DNA of 64,000 nt from Brevibacillus_H sp049846925 (GTDB lineage: Bacteria; Bacillota; Bacilli; Brevibacillales; Brevibacillaceae), in NCBI RefSeq assembly GCF_049846925.1, contig NZ_JBNCMT010000022.1, positions 32,545 through 96,544 on the forward strand. The letters run 5' to 3'. Below the pieces are notes generated by a model. The model made no database searches. It was given only the letters and a program-made list of their open reading frames with translations, and had not been told where the DNA came from. This document shows, one piece after another, positions 37,041-44,850 of the stretch. Made by a program: the position numbers and the translations under genes. Position 1 is the stretch's first letter; every line of letters begins with the position of its first letter.

Positions 37041-37071
37041 CCTCCCGATAAAACTATCGGGAGGTTTTTTT
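37041..37071 (+). terminator. Intrinsic terminator closing the NRPS cluster
   Basis: CCTCCCGATA pairs perfectly with TATCGGGAGG around AAAC, followed by TTTTTTT. Confidence 0.92.
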
Positions 37072-37118
37072 ATGCAAACAAATAACTCAAATAGTTACAC
37101 TTTCATATGGAAGAGACC

Positions 37119-37147
37119 TTGTCCACCCCTAGGTGAGAGGATACAAT
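37119..37147 (+). promoter_or_regulatory. Candidate sigma-A promoter of lipM
   Basis: TTGTCC (37119-37124), a 17-bp spacer and TACAAT (37142-37147) stand about 50 bp upstream of the lipM start. The match and spacing are good. Confidence 0.6.
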
Positions 37148-37198
37148 GGGGATGGGTTAGGAAACAGGTTTGTTATGATTGAAAAGGAGGAACACCAA

Positions 37199-38029
37199 AT
37201 GGAACAATGGCGCTACATAGTAACAGAGCCAATGTCACCTGCGATGAACATGGCAATCGACGAAGCAATTCTTATTCTACACAGTGAAGGAAAAGTACCG
37301 CCAACCGTTCGTTTTTATACATGGAACCCTGCAACACTATCGATTGGATACTTCCAAAAGTCGGAGAAAGAAATCGATCTGGATGCCGTTCGTGAACATA
37401 AGCTTGGTTTTGTAAGGCGGCCTACTGGTGGTCGAGCAGTCCTGCACGATCAAGAGCTTACCTACAGTGTGGTCGTTTCTGAGGATCATCCCAAAATGCC
37501 TGCGAGTGTGACAGAAGCGTATCAGGTCATCAGCACGGGGCTGTTGCACGGCTTCCATCAGCTTGGTTTGCAAGCAGAGATGGTTTCTCTTGCCAGTGAA
37601 GAAGAGAAGGAGAAATACAGTTCTCCAGGCTCGTCGGCTTGCTTTGATTCTCCTTCCTGGTATGAATTGGTGGTTGAGGGCAAAAAGGTGGCAGGAAGTG
37701 CTCAAACACGCCAGAAGGGTGTCATTTTGCAACATGGCTCCATTTTGCTGGATATGGATGTTGAGCTGTTGTTCTCGTTGTTGAAATTCCCGTCTGAACG
37801 TGTCAAACAACGGATGATCGACAGTTTTGTGCAAAAAGCTGTCACTATTAATGAAGTAAGTGGCCGAACAGTTTCATTGGAAGAGGCAATTGAAGCCTTC
37901 CGCAAAGGATTTGCTTCGGGGCTAGAGGTAGAATTGGTAGAGCAGCCATTAACAGAGGAAGAACTGAAGCTGGCCCAGGAATTGGCAGAAACCCGTTATG
38001 CTACAGATGAGTGGAACTTCCGCAGATAG
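37199..38029 (+). CDS. lipM: Octanoyl-[acyl-carrier]:protein octanoyltransferase / lipoate-protein ligase family (LipM)
   Basis: A 276-residue protein from ATG 37199, chosen because AAAGGAGG lies eight bases upstream and the length matches B. subtilis LipM (278). Conserved text is present: MNMAIDEAIL, TLSIGYFQ, VRRPTGGRAVLHDQELTYS, and Cys148 in SSACFDSPSWYEL, the catalytic cysteine position. LipM moves octanoate from acyl carrier protein to GcvH in lipoate assembly, so it belongs functionally with the glycine cleavage system. In B. subtilis it lies just beyond gcvPB; here 24 kb of biosynthetic genes intervene. Confidence 0.88.
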   Translation: MEQWRYIVTEPMSPAMNMAIDEAILILHSEGKVPPTVRFYTWNPATLSIGYFQKSEKEIDLDAVREHKLGFVRRPTGGRAVLHDQELTYSVVVSEDHPKMPASVTEAYQVISTGLLHGFHQLGLQAEMVSLASEEEKEKYSSPGSSACFDSPSWYELVVEGKKVAGSAQTRQKGVILQHGSILLDMDVELLFSLLKFPSERVKQRMIDSFVQKAVTINEVSGRTVSLEEAIEAFRKGFASGLEVELVEQPLTEEELKLAQELAETRYATDEWNFRR

Positions 38030-38121
38030 GCAGACATACAATTTGAGAAGGGGTAGGTATGATCCTGTCCTTTTTCGTATGTAAATTGCATGATGTTGGA
38101 TGAAGAAGAGAGGGTGGAGCC

Positions 38122-38661
38122 ATGGATGAAACTCTATACCTTGTGATCTATCCAATTTTGCTGATAAGCGTGCCGATTTATTTTGTACTATCGAGAAAAG
38201 AAGCAAAACACAAGCGAAACATCAAGTGGTGTATAGTACTTTTGCTAATTACTATAATAGGAGTAGAGGCAATCGATACTTTTACCATTAAGCCCTCCCG
38301 AATTTCCGGCAACGGCAATCCGGGTATACTGGTGATTCTAGCCAATGTCCCCTACTTTATCGGGTTTCAATTGTCATTTGGTTTTTTGTTCGGCAAGTGG
38401 ATCGAAAAGTTCTCCAAAATCAAACGAGTTTGGATTTTCGGGACGACAGTTTTGCTACTCGGTTTGTTCATCTGGATTTCAGCAGAACATGCACAGAGAC
38501 TTTATGAAACGTTGGCAATGTATCATGAGCCGAATGTTTATAGGGGCCGACTAAATCAGTACACCAACACAGTATTTATCAATCTGTACACCTTGTTCAC
38601 AACGATTTTTCTCAACATGATGCTGGTTCAGTTGATAATAGGCAAAGAGAAAAAAGAGTAA
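38122..38661 (+). CDS. Membrane protein of unknown function
   Basis: A 179-residue protein with about five hydrophobic segments (residues 6-23, 35-52, 68-95, 107-124 and 150-172) separated by basic loops (SRKEAKHKRN, KFSKIKR). No motif is recognised. ATG follows AGAGGGTGGAGCC. It stands alone between lipM and a convergent terminator. Confidence 0.65.
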   Translation: MDETLYLVIYPILLISVPIYFVLSRKEAKHKRNIKWCIVLLLITIIGVEAIDTFTIKPSRISGNGNPGILVILANVPYFIGFQLSFGFLFGKWIEKFSKIKRVWIFGTTVLLLGLFIWISAEHAQRLYETLAMYHEPNVYRGRLNQYTNTVFINLYTLFTTIFLNMMLVQLIIGKEKKE

Positions 38662-38697
38662 ACATACCAACACATGGGGTATGTTTACTCCTTCTTT
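38658..38697 (+). terminator. Bidirectional terminator between the membrane-protein gene and dat
   Basis: GTAAACATACC pairs with GGTATGTTTAC around a short loop, followed by TCCTTCTTTTT on the plus strand. It separates convergent genes. Confidence 0.8.
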
Positions 38698-38717
38698 TTG
38701 CATCAATTAGCATAAAA

Positions 38718-39557
38718 CTATCGGTAGATCTGTTGTTCGAATGCTTCCTGTAATTTACGCACAATGGGGCCGACCTCATCCGTTCCCACTGGTGAATGAT
38801 CGATAGCGATAATGGGTGTTAGCTCACTCGTCGTTCCTGTCAAGAATGCCTCATCTGCCTGACGGAAGAAATCCAGAGTGAATGGCTCTTCTTTCACCGG
38901 AATTGCCAGAGATGCAGCTAATGCAAGCACTGTTGACCGAGTAATACCATGCAGGATCAGGTTGGTAGCAGGATGGGTATAAAGTGTTCCGTCCTTTACA
39001 GCAAACAGATTGGAGGCACTGCCTTCCGTCACGGTTCCTCCCCGATGGAGAACCGCATCATGTACGCCAGATGACTTCGCAGCTTGCTTGGCAAGGACAG
39101 CCCCGAGCAGGTTCAAACTTTTGATATCACAGCGAAGCCAACGAATGTCTTCTGCGGAGATCACCTTTATTCCTGATTTCAACTGAGCCATCGGACGATC
39201 TTTTTTGCGCAAATAAGCAGTCAATGTCGGTTTTGTGTCATTGGGAAATTCAAATTGTCGCTCTGCCGCACCTCTAGTGATCTGCAAATAGAGGACAGCG
39301 TCATCGGCAGATGTAATATTGTTTTTCAACAAGAGTTCACTACCTATTGCTTGCAGCTCTTCAAAAGTCCATGGCAATACGATATGTAGTTCTTTGGCGC
39401 TACGTTGCAAGCGGACCAAATGTTCTTCTAATTGGTAGTATTTTCCCTTGTATATTCTCACGACCTCATAGATGCCATCTCCGAACTGATAGCCCCGATC
39501 TTCTGGATGAATCGGTAGGAAATCGGCCTCAAACCAAGCCCCGTTAACATAGTACAT
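38718..39557 (-). CDS. dat: D-amino acid aminotransferase (D-alanine aminotransferase)
   Basis: A 279-residue fold-type IV PLP enzyme interconverting D-alanine and D-glutamate for peptidoglycan. The start MYYVNGAWFEADFLPIHPEDRGYQFGDGIYEV is canonical. PLP Lys146 is in CDIKSLNLLG. Glu at TEGSASNLF and the phosphate-binding GITRSTVL follow. ATG is preceded by TTTGGAGGG. It is transcribed alone, opposite to its neighbours. Confidence 0.9.
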   Translation of the reverse strand: MYYVNGAWFEADFLPIHPEDRGYQFGDGIYEVVRIYKGKYYQLEEHLVRLQRSAKELHIVLPWTFEELQAIGSELLLKNNITSADDAVLYLQITRGAAERQFEFPNDTKPTLTAYLRKKDRPMAQLKSGIKVISAEDIRWLRCDIKSLNLLGAVLAKQAAKSSGVHDAVLHRGGTVTEGSASNLFAVKDGTLYTHPATNLILHGITRSTVLALAASLAIPVKEEPFTLDFFRQADEAFLTGTTSELTPIIAIDHSPVGTDEVGPIVRKLQEAFEQQIYR

Positions 39558-39591
39558 TTGTCAACCCTCCAAAGTCCCAAATTTAAAAAAT

Positions 39592-39681
39592 ACACAATAT
39601 GTTGTGGTATTTTTATGAAGAAACAGTTATTGAATCAACATATAGAATAAATAGGTTGAACCAAATAGCAACATATGGTAT
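39592..39681 (+). promoter_or_regulatory. Three NrdR-box-like repeats upstream of nrdJ
   Basis: Three copies fit the NrdR consensus acaCwAtATaTwGtgt to different degrees: ACACAATATGTTGTGG at 39592, AATCAACATATAGAAT at 39633 and TAGCAACATATGGTAT at 39666. Spacings are 41 and 33 bp, about four and three helical turns. A possible promoter (TTGAAC at 39656, TATCGT at 39679) overlaps the last box. Repression by NrdR when dNTP/ATP is high is the expected logic. Confidence 0.6.
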
Positions 39682-39754
39682 CGTTAAATCCGGCTCTACT
39701 AACGATAACAAATCAATAATAGAGTTTCAAACTGAAATCTTCGGGGGGAGAAGA

Positions 39755-42298
39755 ATGTCAGCAGCAATAGAATCTCGACGTCTAGAAGGATTAAGTGAAA
39801 AAATCTTCCTGGATCGTTATGCCATGAAAGATCTTGATTTTAACAAAACCAAGGTTGGGGATACCGTACTTGTACTCACCAAAGACGATCCTCGCTTCCC
39901 GCAAAAGGAAGTAGGAGAAGTTCTCTCCATCGATGGAAAAGAAGCAACCATCCTCTTACGCAGTGGTGATACCATTCAGGCACCACTCGAAAGAACAACC
40001 AAGCCGCTTGAATTGAGCCCGGAAGATATGTGGGACAGGCTGGCACGCTCTCTCGCAGCGGTTGAAAAAACACCTGAGAAACAACTAGAATGGGAACATA
40101 AATTTCGTGAACTTCTCGATGACTGGAAATTAGTTCCTGGTGGACGGATCGCAGCAGGCGCAGGAGCAAACGATGAACTGACTCTCTTTAACTGCTATGT
40201 AATCCCGTCACCACACGATTCCCGTGGTGGAATCATGGACACATTAAGCCAAATGACAGAAATCATGTCACGTGGCGGTGGCGTAGGAATCAACTTATCC
40301 AGTCTGCGCCCACGCCGTGCACTCGTCAAAGGCGTGAACGGTTCCTCTAGTGGTTCCGTATCATGGGGCGGATTGTTCAGCTACACAACTGGACTAATTG
40401 AGCAAGGCGGTAGTCGCCGTGGAGCATTGATGCTCATGCTTAACGATTGGCATCCAGACCTGAATGAATTTATTACCGTGAAACAAACCATGGGACTGGT
40501 AACGAATGCAAACCTGTCCGTATGCGTATCCAACGGCTTCATGAAAGCTGTGAAAGAAGATCTGGATTGGGATCTTGTCTTCCCGGATACATCTGACCCT
40601 GACTATGAAACCGAATGGGACGGGAACCTTACCAAATGGCGTGAGGAACTCGGTAAACCTGTGAAAGTATACAAAACCGTACGTGCTCGTGATATCTGGC
40701 ACACGATCATTGAATCTGCCTGGAAGTCGGCTGAACCGGGTATCGTATTCATGGAATACTACAACCAGATGTCGAATAGCTGGTACTTCAACCCAATCAT
40801 CTGCACGAATCCATGCGGCGAACAGGGATTGCCAGGATGGGGCGTTTGTAACCTTTCTGCCATTAACCTGTCTAAGTTCACAGCAGATGGTGAAGTAGAG
40901 TGGGACAAGCTAGCAACAGCCGTTCGTTACGCTACTCGCTTCCTCGACAACGTAATTGATGCGACACCATATCATTTCGAAGAGAACAGACGCAACCAAC
41001 AAAACGAGCGCCGTGTGGGCCTTGGCACAATGGGTCTCGCTGAAATGATGATTAAACTGGGCATTCGCTACGGCAGCCCGGAATCATTGGAATTCCTTGA
41101 CAAGCTGTATAACTTTATTGCGCGTGAATCGTATCTCGCATCTGCTGAGATCGCTGAAGAAAAAGGAAGCTTCCCGATGTTCGATCGTGATAAATTCCTG
41201 CAAAGCGGCTTCATGAAGCAATTTGACGAAGAAGTTCGTTCTGCTATCTATGAAAAAGGCATTCGCAACGTAACATTGTTAACCCAAGCTCCAACGGGAT
41301 CAACTGGAACAATGGTAGGTACTTCAACAGGTATTGAACCATTCTACGCATTCGAGTTCTATCGTCAAAGTCGTTTGGGAACAGACAAACAATATGTGCC
41401 GATTGCCAAAGAATGGTTAGAAGCGAACCCAGGTGAAGAGCTCCCTGACTACTTCGTTAGTGCCATGAGCTTGTCTGCTGAAGACCATGTCCGTGTTCAA
41501 GCTGCGATTCAGACATGGGTAGACTCTTCCATCAGTAAAACGGCGAACGCTCCGCACGATTTCACGGTAGAAGACACCAAAAACCTGTACGAGCTTGCTT
41601 TCGATCTCGGTTGCAAAGGTGTAACCATTTACCGTGATGGAAGCCGTGATACACAGGTATTAACTGTAAGCAAAGATGAAGAGAAGAAGGAAACAGCAGT
41701 AAATACAGAACAAGCTGAGGAAACGGCTCTCATTCAGAAAGCACCACATGTTGTGAAAGTGTACAACAAGCGTCCGAAGAAGTTGAGCGGCGCGACTTAC
41801 AAGATGAGAACACCGCTCGGCAAAGCATACATTACAGTAAATGATATTGATGGTGCTCCATTCGAAGTGATTGTGAATGTGGGCAAAGCTGGTAGTGACG
41901 TATTTGCGATGTCTGAGGCACTCGGCAGAGTATCAACGCTCTTCCTGCGTTTCGGTGAACTTCCAGATGGCAACAAGGCACGTCTTTTGATCAAACACCT
42001 CAAAGGCATTGGTGGTTCGGGAGCCGTTGGTTTTGGTGCAAACCGTGTTGAGTCCATCCCGGATGCAGTTGCGAAAGCACTCGAGATGCACCTGGACGGA
42101 GAAGACGACAACCATGCCGTGGCTGCTACTGCACCTGTAGTATACAAATCTACACCGCAACCTTCATACCAGCCTGCTGAGATTGAGGATGAATTTGCGG
42201 ATACACCTGATTTATGCCCTTCTTGCGGATCAGCAACACTGATGCCAGCAGAAGGATGCAAAACTTGCACCACGTGCGGGTATTCCAAGTGCAGCTAG
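39755..42298 (+). CDS. nrdJ: Vitamin B12-dependent (class II) ribonucleoside-diphosphate reductase
   Basis: An 847-residue protein from ATG 39755, selected because GGGGGGAG stands directly upstream; a longer in-frame extension to 39599 has no ribosome site. Class II core features are FNCYVIPSPHDSRGGIMDTLSQM, RGGGVGINLSSLRPRRALVKG, NPCGEQGLPGWGVCNLSAIN, and LTQAPTGSTGTMVGTSTGIEP. The C-terminus has CPSCGSATLMPAEGCKTCTTCGYSKC, the redox/zinc cysteines that re-reduce the active site. It makes deoxyribonucleotides using adenosylcobalamin and is oxygen independent. It is a single-gene unit ending in a terminator. Confidence 0.93.
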   Translation: MSAAIESRRLEGLSEKIFLDRYAMKDLDFNKTKVGDTVLVLTKDDPRFPQKEVGEVLSIDGKEATILLRSGDTIQAPLERTTKPLELSPEDMWDRLARSLAAVEKTPEKQLEWEHKFRELLDDWKLVPGGRIAAGAGANDELTLFNCYVIPSPHDSRGGIMDTLSQMTEIMSRGGGVGINLSSLRPRRALVKGVNGSSSGSVSWGGLFSYTTGLIEQGGSRRGALMLMLNDWHPDLNEFITVKQTMGLVTNANLSVCVSNGFMKAVKEDLDWDLVFPDTSDPDYETEWDGNLTKWREELGKPVKVYKTVRARDIWHTIIESAWKSAEPGIVFMEYYNQMSNSWYFNPIICTNPCGEQGLPGWGVCNLSAINLSKFTADGEVEWDKLATAVRYATRFLDNVIDATPYHFEENRRNQQNERRVGLGTMGLAEMMIKLGIRYGSPESLEFLDKLYNFIARESYLASAEIAEEKGSFPMFDRDKFLQSGFMKQFDEEVRSAIYEKGIRNVTLLTQAPTGSTGTMVGTSTGIEPFYAFEFYRQSRLGTDKQYVPIAKEWLEANPGEELPDYFVSAMSLSAEDHVRVQAAIQTWVDSSISKTANAPHDFTVEDTKNLYELAFDLGCKGVTIYRDGSRDTQVLTVSKDEEKKETAVNTEQAEETALIQKAPHVVKVYNKRPKKLSGATYKMRTPLGKAYITVNDIDGAPFEVIVNVGKAGSDVFAMSEALGRVSTLFLRFGELPDGNKARLLIKHLKGIGGSGAVGFGANRVESIPDAVAKALEMHLDGEDDNHAVAATAPVVYKSTPQPSYQPAEIEDEFADTPDLCPSCGSATLMPAEGCKTCTTCGYSKCS

Positions 42299-42335
42299 AA
42301 TAAAGATAGTTATATCGAATCAAAATTTGGTTTTA

Positions 42336-42374
42336 AAAGACACCGTGTTCAAATGAACATGGTGTCTTTTTTTT
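42336..42374 (+). terminator. Intrinsic terminator after nrdJ
   Basis: AAGACACCGTGTTC pairs with GAACATGGTGTCTT around a short AAAT loop, followed by TTTTTTT. Confidence 0.88.
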
Positions 42375-42479
42375 ATAAAAATCCATTTAATAATCCTCAA
42401 CTACTTCCTCCGATTATTGCTAGTAGGAAGGAAGTAGTTTAGCAAAGAGCCGAAAAATGCCTGGTAGGGAGAATGAACG

Positions 42480-42590
42480 ATGAAATGGAATCGCTCAAGA
42501 AAAAGGAAATATCAAAGGGTGGATGAAGTAAATAAGAGTCAGGCAAAGGAGAAAGACGTAAAACTTTATTGTGTTACGCTATTTTCTTGA
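42480..42590 (+). CDS. Possible 36-residue basic peptide
   Basis: ATG after GGGAGAATGAACG opens a 36-codon frame (MKWNRSRKRKYQRVDEVNKS...). Eight of its first twelve residues are basic or aromatic. There is no homology that I recognise. The good ribosome site is the only support. Confidence 0.3.
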   Translation: MKWNRSRKRKYQRVDEVNKSQAKEKDVKLYCVTLFS

Positions 42591-42686
42591 AAAATGGTAC
42601 AAACTAATTATATTATTTTATTAATCGAACATGTATTCTTCTTGTATGACATTTCTTTCTTGAACGAAAGAAAGGATTTCCACTGG

Positions 42687-43010
42687 ATGGTGATAAGGTT
42701 CAAGATGTTAGAACTCAAACGAATCTACCAAGAAATGGTGAACGATCAGGGGCTTATGAATACTACCAGAGAAGTACTTGAACAAGAGTGCAAAAAACAA
42801 GGGATTTTATCTGGTTTTTCCGAGATTGCTTGTGACTTTTTCTTTGAAATAAAGGGTTATGACTTGTCTACAGAAAAGCTGAGAAAAGTGTACATCTTGA
42901 TGCAAGACAGTTTTCTTATAAATGGAGACTGGATGCCCACTGAACAAGCTAAAAAAAATGGAAAATGGAGCCAAGTTAAGCAGTCTGTTAGAAAAATTAT
43001 TGGAATCTAG
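42687..43010 (+). CDS. Hypothetical protein, left edge of the tail element
   Basis: A helical, charged protein of about 107 residues if started at 42687 (MVIRFKMLELKRIYQEMVNDQG). The frame is open from 42594, but the extra 31 N-terminal residues are hydrophobic and lack a ribosome site; 42705 is another possible start. No motif is recognised. It is bounded by nrdJ on the left and a terminator on the right. Confidence 0.45.
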   Translation: MVIRFKMLELKRIYQEMVNDQGLMNTTREVLEQECKKQGILSGFSEIACDFFFEIKGYDLSTEKLRKVYILMQDSFLINGDWMPTEQAKKNGKWSQVKQSVRKIIGI

Positions 43011-43049
43011 CAGTATTTTTAGAAATTAAATAAATACCAATAATCGATA

Positions 43050-43077
43050 AAAAACGGAGATATTCTCCGTTTTTTTC
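43050..43077 (+). terminator. Intrinsic terminator
   Basis: AAAACGGAGA pairs with TCTCCGTTTT around a TAT loop, followed by T7. It separates the 107-residue gene from the SOS-controlled sigma-factor region. Confidence 0.85.
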
Positions 43078-43143
43078 TTTTTTTATAAAAAATTTCCAAA
43101 ACAGTTAAGATTCTTACACAAAAAGACTACATAGAAGGTGAGA

Positions 43144-43194
43144 ATGAAAATATCAGAAAAAATACGAAATGAAAGGAGAAAAATCATAGAATAA
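43144..43194 (+). pseudogene. 16-codon ORF resembling the N-terminus of an Xre-type repressor
   Basis: ATG after GAAGGTGAGA opens MKISEKIRNERRKIIE then stops. The opening (SEKIRxxRR) is like the first helix of phage Xre repressors. In PBSX a repressor gene sits in this place. The frame may be the scar of one, or only chance. Confidence 0.25.
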
Positions 43195-43229
43195 GAACGT
43201 ATGTTCCGTTAAAATAAGAACAAGCGTTC
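43195..43229 (+). promoter_or_regulatory. Two tandem LexA (DinR) boxes
   Basis: GAACGTATGTTC (43195-43206) and GAACAAGCGTTC (43218-43229) both match the Bacillus SOS core GAAC-N4-GTTC exactly, 23 bp apart centre to centre. They lie about 100 bp upstream of the sigma-factor gene. The region 43011-43329 contains no other gene that I can support apart from the terminator and the short frame at 43144. Confidence 0.8.
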
Positions 43230-43329
43230 TTATTGTTGTCTCTCCATATGGATTATTCTACATAATATTACAGATTAAACCTAATATTTGCGTTGAACTA
43301 CATAAAGGGAGATATCAGGGGGAAAATGG

Positions 43330-43908
43330 ATGAAGTACGTTCTAGAAAACAAATCTTTGGATGAATTGGTTATGCAATATACGGAGGAACAAGTAACGTT
43401 TGAAGATATCGCAATTCTTATGCGAAAGCGTATAAAGTGTATTGCTTGGAAGGCAGCGAAAGCGTTTTACCGTTTTAGTGCTGTATTTGATGTAGAGGAC
43501 TATGAAAATATTGCCCTTTTCGCATTAAAGAAAGCTATTGACACATGGAAACCAGAGAAGGCAAGTTTTTCAACTTATTATGAAAAAGTAGTTCATTCTG
43601 AGCTTCATGCGATTCGCAGAGGGATGAATGCTCTGCATAGGCAAAGCAACCTTGACACCATTAGCATCGATACAAACGTAAAAGGAGAGGAACAAGAGTG
43701 GCTTCGCAGCTTTGAAAGAGGGTATGCTCTTACTGATTTTTGGGAGAGTTACAGTCGTTTGGGATTATCCTATAGACAGGATGAGATCTGCCGGATGATT
43801 ATGCTTGGTTATAGGAACAAAGAGATAGCAAGTATTTTGGGGATATCAGAAGGGGCTGTCAGCATGATGATAAATAGAATGCAGAAAAAATTTGAAAAAA
43901 TCTATTAG
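43330..43908 (+). CDS. Sigma-70 family RNA polymerase sigma factor of the tail element
   Basis: A 192-residue protein. Region 2-like helices span about residues 25-100 (WKAAKAFYRFSAVFDVEDYENIALFALKKAIDTW, then FSTYYEKVVHSEL). A region 4 helix-turn-helix lies near the C-terminus (EICRMIMLGYRNKEIASILGISEGAVSMMINRMQKKF). It resembles the small sigma factors of defective prophages such as Xpf of PBSX, which drive late tail genes. The tandem LexA boxes upstream suggest that DNA damage induces it. ATG 43330 follows AGGGGGAAAATGG. Confidence 0.82.
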   Translation: MKYVLENKSLDELVMQYTEEQVTFEDIAILMRKRIKCIAWKAAKAFYRFSAVFDVEDYENIALFALKKAIDTWKPEKASFSTYYEKVVHSELHAIRRGMNALHRQSNLDTISIDTNVKGEEQEWLRSFERGYALTDFWESYSRLGLSYRQDEICRMIMLGYRNKEIASILGISEGAVSMMINRMQKKFEKIY

Positions 43909-43988
43909 CATAGCGTTAAGAAATGGGCAGACCTTCCCTATAAAGATAATGATGGGAATTATCTTTGGACCCAAAGAAGGGAAAACCA

Positions 43989-44135
43989 TTGACAAGCCTA
44001 ATGCAAAATAGTCCTAATGATTGGTATTTGGCAAAAATGATTGATAGTCACGTTTCAGCAGGGATACGTGCAATTTTACTTTATCTTGTGAATGACCTGA
44101 GTAAGAGCGAAAAGCAATCCTCAGTATCACGATAG
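43989..44135 (+). CDS. Small hypothetical protein (48 residues)
   Basis: A TTG start preceded by AGAAGGG opens a 48-codon frame (MTSLMQNSPNDWYLAKMIDSH...) with a hydrophobic helix AGIRAILLYLVNDL. It is too short to assign. It lies between the sigma factor and the ArpU-like regulator in the same direction. Confidence 0.4.
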   Translation: MTSLMQNSPNDWYLAKMIDSHVSAGIRAILLYLVNDLSKSEKQSSVSR

Positions 44136-44185
44136 AGAAATAGTAAAAGGAGGAACAAACAAAGAACCAAGCCGTATCTTTTCAG

Positions 44186-44602
44186 ATGCCAAAGATCAAT
44201 CATATTCAAACATCCAAAAAGGTAAAAGAAGTTCTCGATCTTGCAAGAAGCTTTATTCAAATGGGGTTTCATCCAAAGATTGAGGTAAGAGTGACAGCAG
44301 GCTATCAACTGGTGCCACGAAGTGAGACGAATCGGTTTATCAGCAGTACAGAAAGTGTGGCAATCAAAAATGTAGACATAGAAAGAATGAGAACTGAACA
44401 TGTGCGGATTGTATTGGAAGCTGTCAATTCACTGGCAAAAAAAGAACGTGAGCTTATTTCGATCAGATGGTTTGGCGATGATGACCTGACGGATATCGAA
44501 GCGTACATCGAGCTCGATATGACCCATGCCACCTATTACCGGGTTCGATCCAGAGCATTTTACAAGCTTGCCCATGCATTACATCTTGCTGTTTATGAGT
44601 AA
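44186..44602 (+). CDS. ArpU-family phage late-gene transcriptional regulator
   Basis: A 138-residue protein whose C-terminal half reads EAVNSLAKKERELISIRWFGDDDLTDIEAYIELDMTHATYYRVRSRAFYKLAHAL, a sigma region-4-like helix-turn-helix as in ArpU/phage transcription activators of Gram-positive phages. These regulators usually switch on late genes. Here it stands directly upstream of the tail genes, so it is a good candidate for controlling them together with the sigma factor. A terminator follows. Confidence 0.75.
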   Translation: MPKINHIQTSKKVKEVLDLARSFIQMGFHPKIEVRVTAGYQLVPRSETNRFISSTESVAIKNVDIERMRTEHVRIVLEAVNSLAKKERELISIRWFGDDDLTDIEAYIELDMTHATYYRVRSRAFYKLAHALHLAVYE

Positions 44603-44641
44603 TAGAGTAAGCGTGTTAGTAAAAAACGATTTAGATACAAG

Positions 44642-44675
44642 AGAGCCATCGAGTAGGAGCGGATGGCTTTTTTTG
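44642..44675 (+). terminator. Intrinsic terminator after the ArpU-like gene
   Basis: AGCCATC pairs with GATGGCT, followed by TTTTTTT. Confidence 0.85.
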
Positions 44676-44705
44676 TTGTATCTAAAGAGTGAATTCGTCG
44701 TTCCC

Positions 44706-44850
44706 CTTTTCCCGAGCGGGCTGATGGCGTTGGGGAAAGGGTGGGGGTGTAGAAAATATTTCCAGTCGGTGTGGTATACTGGTTTTCGGGAGTTGCTTTG
44801 TAGAGCGTTTTCGCAGATTGTGAAATGATTAGTACGAGAGGGTGAAAACC
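44706..44850 (+). repeat. Duplicated 145-bp promoter/leader segment, copy 1
   Basis: This segment is nearly identical to 49121-49267. It contains a C-tract/G-tract hairpin (CTTTTCCC with GGGAAAGG), an extended -10 (TGGTATACT at about 44772) and the common leader GCGTTTTCGCAGATTGTGAAATG ending in a GAGAGGGTGA ribosome site. Both copies drive a member of the same gene pair. Confidence 0.8.

Noticed and set aside
37036..37199. Small ORFs between the exporter terminator and lipM
   Set aside because: They overlap the terminator and promoter and have no coding character.
39599..39754. Longer N-terminus of NrdJ starting at 39599
   Set aside because: The extra 52 residues have no ribosome site, overlap the NrdR-like boxes and promoter, and do not look like the class II reductase start. 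The GGGGGGAG site points to 39755.
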